64,000 nucleotides of DNA, taken from the NCBI RefSeq assembly GCF_001618005.1, contig NZ_LQXA01000019.1:124001-188000 (forward strand), read 5' to 3'. This DNA comes from Clavibacter tessellarius (GTDB lineage: Bacteria > Actinomycetota > Actinomycetes > Actinomycetales > Microbacteriaceae). The notes below the pieces were generated by a model. It worked only from the letters and a program-made list of their open reading frames with translations. It did not search any database and was not told the DNA's origin. Both the position numbers and the translations under genes were made by a program. Position 1 is the first letter of the stretch. Every line of letters begins with the position of its first letter. Shown here one piece after another: positions 59,416 to 64,000 of the stretch.

Positions 59416-59702
59416 GGGTCCTCCGGTCGGGCGACGGCCGGGACCCGGGTGGGGCGCTCCGGCCGACGCGACGGCGCGCGTGCGCCTGTCGTTCGTCTGG
59501 CCGAAGGTCTCGTCCGCCCGCCGTGCACGTGCAGGTGGCGGGTGATGCACCGGGCCCGGGGGCCAGCATGTCGACGCATCGCCGTCCGGCCCGGGGGCCG
59601 GGGGGACTACTCCCCTTCGAGAGGAGACCCTAGCGCACGGGTCGGCGGGGTCCCGGCGGAGGGCGCTGCGCGGACGGACGCCGCGGACGGCGCCTCGCGG
59701 GA

Positions 59703-60557
59703 TCAGCGGACGGGCAGCAGCACGATCACGAGCGGCAGCACGGGGAGCGCGCACGCGACCGCGCACAGCGTCCGCAGCGCGATCCGGTGCCCGCCGCGGG
59801 GGTGGCGCATGCGGTCGGCGCGGAGGCCGGAGAGGCCGCCCCCGGGATCCAGCTTCGTGAGGGCGGCCGCGACGGTGGCGGGGCCGGACACCCGGGCGGC
59901 GTGGTCGTCGGCGATGAACTCGATCGCGATGGTGGTGGAGAGCGCCAGGCGCTGGCTCGCGGGCAGCGCCGGGAGGATCGCGCGGGACACCTGGGCGAGG
60001 CGCACGGCCAGCGCGTGCCGCTGCTCCAGGTGCGCGGTCTCGTGCTCGATGACCGCGGCGAGCTCGTCGTCGTCGAGGCGGGCGCGCGCCTCGGTGGTGA
60101 GGAGGATCACGCCGGTCGCGGGGGAGAGCGCGGCGAGCGGCACGTCGGACTCGACGATGCGCGCGTCCCGCCCGGCCACGCGGTACGGGCGCGACGCGAG
60201 CAGCAGGGTCGCGACCTCGCCGGCGCGGTGCCGGGCCTCGCGCACCACGCGCCCACCCTCCTCGACGATGCGGAACAGCAGGATCCCGAGCACGCCCGCC
60301 GCCGCGTACGCGAGCGGCACGACCACCGCGACGCGCTCCGCGCCGGCGCCCGCCTGCATCGCCATGCCCTGGTGGATGAGGAGGCCGAGCCCGGAGCCGA
60401 GGCTCAGCACGGCCGTGACGAGGAACCCGTGCCACGCGGCGAGCATCGCGACGGGCCGCTGCGCGACGAGCGGCAGCCGGCCGAGGAGGAGCGGCGCCAG
60501 CAGCGTGACCGTGACGTAGCACTCGAGCAGGAGCACCGCGCGGACCGTGTCGCTCAC
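59703..60557 (-). CDS. M56 family (BlaR1-type) membrane metalloprotease
   Basis: 284 residues, three or four helices with a cytoplasmic zinc site H-E-T-A-H near residue 172 and a Glu downstream in I-E-F-I-A-D-D-H. It lacks the extracellular sensor of BlaR1. Such genes usually pair with a BlaI repressor; here the neighbour is a MarR-type gene instead. GTG 60557, no clear ribosome site. Confidence 0.85.
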   Translation of the reverse strand: MSDTVRAVLLLECYVTVTLLAPLLLGRLPLVAQRPVAMLAAWHGFLVTAVLSLGSGLGLLIHQGMAMQAGAGAERVAVVVPLAYAAAGVLGILLFRIVEEGGRVVREARHRAGEVATLLLASRPYRVAGRDARIVESDVPLAALSPATGVILLTTEARARLDDDELAAVIEHETAHLEQRHALAVRLAQVSRAILPALPASQRLALSTTIAIEFIADDHAARVSGPATVAAALTKLDPGGGLSGLRADRMRHPRGGHRIALRTLCAVACALPVLPLVIVLLPVR

Positions 60558-60641
60558 TCGTCGGGCTCCGATCGGGTGGGCGGACGCCGCGGGGGGCGGA
60601 TGCCGGATGGGCGCCTCCCGGTCGGGTGGCGGACGCGTCCG

Positions 60642-61103
60642 TCAGATGGTCTCGGGCAGCGCCTTCGCATTGTCGATGACCTGGCTGAGCACGGTCTTCA
60701 GGCCCTCGAGCTGCTCCTCCGTCATGGAGAGCCGGTCGCGGATGCGCTGCGGGATGGCGACGGCCTTCTCGCGGAGCTCGCGGCCCTGGTCGGTGAGGCC
60801 GATCTCGAGCACGCGCTCGTCCGTGGCCCGGCGCACGCGCCAGACGTGGCCCATGGCCTCCAGCCGCTTGAGCAGCGGCGAGAGGGTGGCGCTGTCGAGC
60901 TGGAGCTCGTGGCTCAGGTCCTTCACCGAGCGCGGCCCGCTGGCCCAGAGGGCGAGGAGCACGAGGTACTGGGGGTGGGTGAGCCCCAGCGGGTCGAGGA
61001 TGGGTCGATAGAGGGCCGTCACGCTGCGCGCGGCGACGACGAGCGCGTAGCTGACCTGCTTGTCGAGCGCGAGCGGGTCCTGCAGGTCCTGCGGTGTTGA
61101 CAT
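60642..61103 (-). CDS. MarR/OhrR-family regulator without the peroxide-sensing cysteine
   Basis: 153 residues. Y-R-P-I-L-D-P-L-G-L-T-H-P-Q-Y-L-V-L-L-A-L-W and L-D-S-A-T-L-S-P-L-L-K-R-L-E follow OhrR closely. In OhrR the reactive Cys stands in L-C-F-x-L-Y; here the place reads V-S-Y-A-L-V, and the whole protein contains no cysteine. It should bind DNA as a dimer but cannot sense organic peroxide in the classical way. ATG 61103. No ohr gene is adjacent. Confidence 0.88.
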   Translation of the reverse strand: MSTPQDLQDPLALDKQVSYALVVAARSVTALYRPILDPLGLTHPQYLVLLALWASGPRSVKDLSHELQLDSATLSPLLKRLEAMGHVWRVRRATDERVLEIGLTDQGRELREKAVAIPQRIRDRLSMTEEQLEGLKTVLSQVIDNAKALPETI

Positions 61104-61216
61104 GGTTCCTCCGCCGGTCATTCTGTCACTCCGTGTTGCTAACTCCCGGGCGAACGGGGGGTAGCGGCCGGATCTGTGGAAAGGCTCCTGCTTGTGAGGG
61201 ATTCGGAGCGGGCGCC

Positions 61217-61939
61217 TCAGGCGGCGGGCCGCGCGACCTGGGGGACCAGGATCGCCTCGAGCTCGTCGGCCGTGTCGACCACCGCGATGGTGCCGGCGGC
61301 CTCGGCCGGGCTGCCGTAGCCCCAGCCGACCATGACCGTCGGGATCCCGTGGGCGGCCGCGCCGAGCACGTCGTGCTCGCGGTCGCCGACCATCACGACG
61401 TGGTCGAGGTCGACGCCCGCGCGCCGCAGCCGGAGCAGCGCCTCCTCGATGACGTCGGCCTTCGCGGACCGCACCTCGTCCTCGCTCGCGCCGCACACCT
61501 CGGTGAAGAGGTCGGCGAGCCCGTAGTGGTCGAGCACGCGGCGGGCCTGCGACTCGGGCTTGCTGGTGGCGAGGGAGAGCGGGATGCCGGCCGCGTGGAT
61601 CGCGCGGAGCACGTCGGGCACGCCGTCGTAGACCGAGCTGTCGAAGACGCCGCCGCCCGAGTAGCCCTCGCGGTAGTGGGCGAGCGCGCGCTGCTGGGCC
61701 TCGTCGTCCATGCCCGCGAGGTCGCGGAAGGAGTCGAGGATCGGCGGGCCCACGTACTCGAGGAGCTGCGCGGGGCCGGGCACGGGCAGGCCCATGAAGA
61801 CGAGCGTCTTCGCGAGCTGCGCGGTGATCCCGGGGGCCGAGTCGGTGATGGTGCCGTCGAGGTCGAACAGGACGCAGCTCCAGGGAGCGGAGGCGGATCC
61901 GGCTGTCGTGTCGGGTGCGGACGTGTCGGGTGCGGTCAC
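61217..61939 (-). CDS. HAD family phosphatase, Gph-like
   Basis: 240 residues: motif I F-D-L-D-G-T-I-T near 25, motif II L-A-T-S-K near 125, motif III Lys, and motif IV V-G-D-R-E-H-D near 186. Resembles phosphoglycolate/beta-phosphoglucomutase-type phosphatases with an alpha-helical cap. GTG 61939 has TAGGGT 6 nt upstream (leaderless). Substrate not readable. Confidence 0.9.
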   Translation of the reverse strand: MTAPDTSAPDTTAGSASAPWSCVLFDLDGTITDSAPGITAQLAKTLVFMGLPVPGPAQLLEYVGPPILDSFRDLAGMDDEAQQRALAHYREGYSGGGVFDSSVYDGVPDVLRAIHAAGIPLSLATSKPESQARRVLDHYGLADLFTEVCGASEDEVRSAKADVIEEALLRLRRAGVDLDHVVMVGDREHDVLGAAAHGIPTVMVGWGYGSPAEAAGTIAVVDTADELEAILVPQVARPAA

Positions 61940-61945
61940 CCGCCC

Positions 61946-61951
61946 ACCCTA
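61946..61951 (-). promoter_or_regulatory. -10 element of leaderless promoter
   Basis: TAGGGT on the minus strand, 6 nt before GTG 61939. Confidence 0.55.
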
Positions 61952-61986
61952 CGAGGGTCGCGCGGACGCCTGCCGGGAGCGTCCCC

Positions 61987-63708
61987 TCACTGCTGGGTGA
62001 GGCCGTGCTCCGTCTTCTCCCAGTAGTGCGGGCGCGTGAGCAGCTGCCACAGGCCCTTGTAGGCGGAGATGGAGTGCAGGATCCAGTACACCGGGTTGAG
62101 CAGCGACCACAGGATGAGGTGGAACGTGCCGCGCTTGAACGGCCCCATCATCGAGACGTAGACCATGACCCCGTTGCCGACGAGGAAGTTGAACAGGCTC
62201 GTCCAGAGCGCCCACGCGGGGAAGACGGAGGCGATGACCTCGTTCGGGATCGCGAGCGACGCGATCGTCACCAGGTAGAAGGGGATGACCCCGAGGAACG
62301 TCGCCGGGGTGCCGCCGATGAGGAGCGCGAACGCGACGAAGCGCACGATGCCGACCTCGCGGATGAGGGCGACCGGGCGGCGGGCGTGCACGAGCGTCGT
62401 CTGCATGTACCCCTTGATCCACCGGGAGCGCTGGCGGATGAAGTTGGGGATGGAGGTGTTGGCCTCCTCCATGGTGGTGGAGTTGATGACGCCCACGCGG
62501 TAGCCGACGGCCGAGGCGCGGATGCCGAGGTCGGCGTCCTCGGTGACGTTGTACGGGTCCCAGCCGCCGAGCTCGACGAGCGCGGCCGTGCGGAAGTGGT
62601 TCGAGGTGCCGCCGAGCGGGATCGGCAGGTTCGAGTGGTCGAGGCCCGCGAGCATGTAGTCGAACCAGTAGGAGTACTCGAGCGTGAACATGCGGGTGAG
62701 GGCGTTCTCGCTCGCGTTGAAGTAGTTGAGGGCGGCCTGCACGCACACCATCTCGGGGCCGCCGCGGTCGAAGGCGACGAGCGCCTTCTTCAGCTGGTCG
62801 GGATCCGGGGTGTCCTCGGCGTCGTAGATGACGAGGTACTCGCCGGACGCGAGCGTGAGGCCCACGTTGCAGGCGCGCGGCTTGGTCTGCGGCTGGCCCG
62901 CGGGGATCGTGACGATGTGGAAGTGGGCGGGCGGATCCGCGTGCACGATCGCGTCGCGCGTCTCGGAGTCCTCCTCCTCGATGAGGATCAGCACCTCGAG
63001 CTTGTGCGCCGGGTAGTCGAGGCCGCCGAGGTTCTCGATGAGCTGGGCGACGATGTTCGCCTCCCGGAACACCGGGACGAGCACCGTGTAGACCGGCAGG
63101 TCGGCGTCGACGAGGCGGTGGACCTCCGCCTCGGTGACGCGGTCGACGACGTCGTAGCGCGCGCCCTGCAGCGCGACGAAGAACTTGAACGCGGTGGCCG
63201 CGAGGAACGCGAGGCTGACCACCGACAGCGCGCCGACGGCGGTCTGCCGCGGCCACACCACGGCGAGGGCGACCAGCAGGACGGCGCCCACGAGCGCGCC
63301 GGCCTTCTGTCCGCGGGAGAAGACGAGGCGCCCGGACAGCTCCGGGTTCGCGCGGAAGAGCCGGTTGGCGGCGTCGTCGGCCACGGCCTCGCCGCACAGG
63401 CGGAGGACGGCGTCCTTCAGCTCCCACGCGTCCACGCGGGTGAGGGCGACGGGCGCGCCGAGCTCCGCGGCCAGCGCGGCCGCGAAGCCGGGATTCCGGC
63501 GCCGGTCGTCGGCGGCGACGAGCTGCCGGCCGTCGGCGAGGAGGCGGACGGGGATCCACCCCTCGGCGAGGTAGCGCTCGCGGGGGCCCTGGCGCACCGG
63601 ACCCGGGTCGATGCCGTCCTGCCACGTCGGTGGAGCCGGAGTCGCGGGTGCGCTGTCCGCGGTCGTCATGTCGCGCCCGTCCGAGGGCGCCGGCTGCGTC
63701 GTGGTCAT
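61987..63708 (-). CDS. Family 2 membrane glycosyltransferase
   Basis: 573 residues. An N-terminal GspE/MshEN-like region (about 25-130), two helices, a GT2 catalytic domain with the usual D-A-E-D-T-P-D, T-E-D-A-D-L-G and Q-R-S-R-W-I-K-G (Q-x-x-R-W) motifs, and four to five C-terminal helices. This is the processive cellulose-synthase-like architecture; it should build an exopolysaccharide. Two candidate starts, ATG 63708 and ATG 63669. It directly follows the membrane gene at the window edge, probably in one operon. Confidence 0.88.
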   Translation of the reverse strand: MTTTQPAPSDGRDMTTADSAPATPAPPTWQDGIDPGPVRQGPRERYLAEGWIPVRLLADGRQLVAADDRRRNPGFAAALAAELGAPVALTRVDAWELKDAVLRLCGEAVADDAANRLFRANPELSGRLVFSRGQKAGALVGAVLLVALAVVWPRQTAVGALSVVSLAFLAATAFKFFVALQGARYDVVDRVTEAEVHRLVDADLPVYTVLVPVFREANIVAQLIENLGGLDYPAHKLEVLILIEEEDSETRDAIVHADPPAHFHIVTIPAGQPQTKPRACNVGLTLASGEYLVIYDAEDTPDPDQLKKALVAFDRGGPEMVCVQAALNYFNASENALTRMFTLEYSYWFDYMLAGLDHSNLPIPLGGTSNHFRTAALVELGGWDPYNVTEDADLGIRASAVGYRVGVINSTTMEEANTSIPNFIRQRSRWIKGYMQTTLVHARRPVALIREVGIVRFVAFALLIGGTPATFLGVIPFYLVTIASLAIPNEVIASVFPAWALWTSLFNFLVGNGVMVYVSMMGPFKRGTFHLILWSLLNPVYWILHSISAYKGLWQLLTRPHYWEKTEHGLTQQ

Positions 63709-63709
63709 G

Positions 63710-64000
63710 TCAGGCCCATCCGAGGGCGCGGGCGAGCGCGCCCATCCAGTCGAGGACCACGGGCCGGTTGTAGGCGGCGGCCCAGGCGATGGCGATCTGC
63801 ACGGCGGCGACGAGCGTGATGAGCACGTCGGCCCGGCGCGTGGTGGCCGCGGGGAGGATCGCCATGCCCATCATCGTCATGATGAAGAAGGTGTTGCCGG
63901 CCGAGTTGGCGGGGATGAGGCCCAGGATGTAGCCGGTCAGCAGCCCGAGGAACAGCAGCGTGGAGATGAGCACGGCACCCGGGCGGCGGACGAGCAGCGC
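63710..64000 (-). CDS. Membrane protein, 5' end outside window
   Basis: Ninety-six visible codons of the C-terminal part, with three helices (I-S-T-L-L-F-L-G-L-L-T-G-Y, a Met-rich T-M-M-G-M-A, and L-I-T-L-V-A-A). The frame is open to the window edge, so the start lies beyond it. Only one base separates its stop codon from the glycosyltransferase start codon, suggesting a shared polysaccharide role. Family not recognisable from this fragment. Confidence 0.7.
   Translation of the reverse strand, partial: ALLVRRPGAVLISTLLFLGLLTGYILGLIPANSAGNTFFIMTMMGMAILPAATTRRADVLITLVAAVQIAIAWAAAYNRPVVLDWMGALARALGWA

Overview
The window comes from a high-GC actinobacterium, most likely a Microbacteriaceae member close to Clavibacter. 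Evidence: nearly all genes are GC-rich; 14043-14366 is a small DUF7882-type protein that I know mainly from Microbacteriaceae; there is a complete C50 carotenoid operon (yellow pigment); and there is an orphan 2,4-diaminobutyrate aminotransferase, which fits a group whose peptidoglycan contains diaminobutyrate. Genus is inferred; no rRNA gene is present to confirm it.

Layout. 1-1922: end of a siderophore ABC transporter (permease, ATPase). 1953-13720: housekeeping and stress genes (PIF1-type helicase, DUF4383 and DUF305 proteins, M18 aminopeptidase, deoC, NAD(P)HX dehydratase, MBL hydrolase, manganese catalase). 14043-24723: small family proteins, a zinc alcohol dehydrogenase, FMN reductase, a Gfo/Idh oxidoreductase divergent from a LacI regulator, an SDR, two paralogous membrane proteins (one apparently split by a stop), Nei glycosylase and a PdxH-like oxidase. 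24789-25582: a secreted peptide with an overlapping small membrane protein, bacteriocin/immunity-like. 25755-27828: GntP gluconate permease and the remains of its divergent GntR regulator.

About 27830-31349 is a foreign island of clearly lower GC, ending at tRNA-Gly(CCC). It lacks the GGATCC hexamer that is frequent in the surrounding sequence. It carries a small acidic ORF, a structured leader, a HEPN-domain protein with an intact R-N-x3-H ribonuclease motif, and a 733-residue ABC-type ATPase. This pair is the best candidate for an undescribed system: it looks like a two-gene version of the PrrC/RloC idea (ABC ATPase controlling a HEPN nuclease), presumably phage defence.

31505-39735: dcd, a 998-residue secreted DUF5695 protein, Lrp/AsnC regulator divergent from alanine dehydrogenase, MmpS-like and DIP1984-like proteins, a patatin. 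39818-45751: idi, and divergent from it crtE-crtB-crtI-crtYe-crtYf-crtEb, every junction overlapping; crtB and crtI form one uninterrupted reading frame. 45780-54919: small proteins, a LysR regulator with a basic tail, a DUF2079 membrane protein, and a citrate transporter with its divergent CitA/CitB two-component system. 55175-64000: EctB-like aminotransferase, alpha/beta hydrolase, HEAT protein, ferritin-VIT1 protein, M56 peptidase, OhrR-like regulator, HAD phosphatase, family 2 glycosyltransferase and the end of a membrane protein.

Recurring themes: at least twelve genes have a TANNNT box exactly 6 nt before the start codon (leaderless transcripts); convergent genes are separated by long perfect hairpins; and three in-frame or promoter-proximal tandem repeats could vary between strains.
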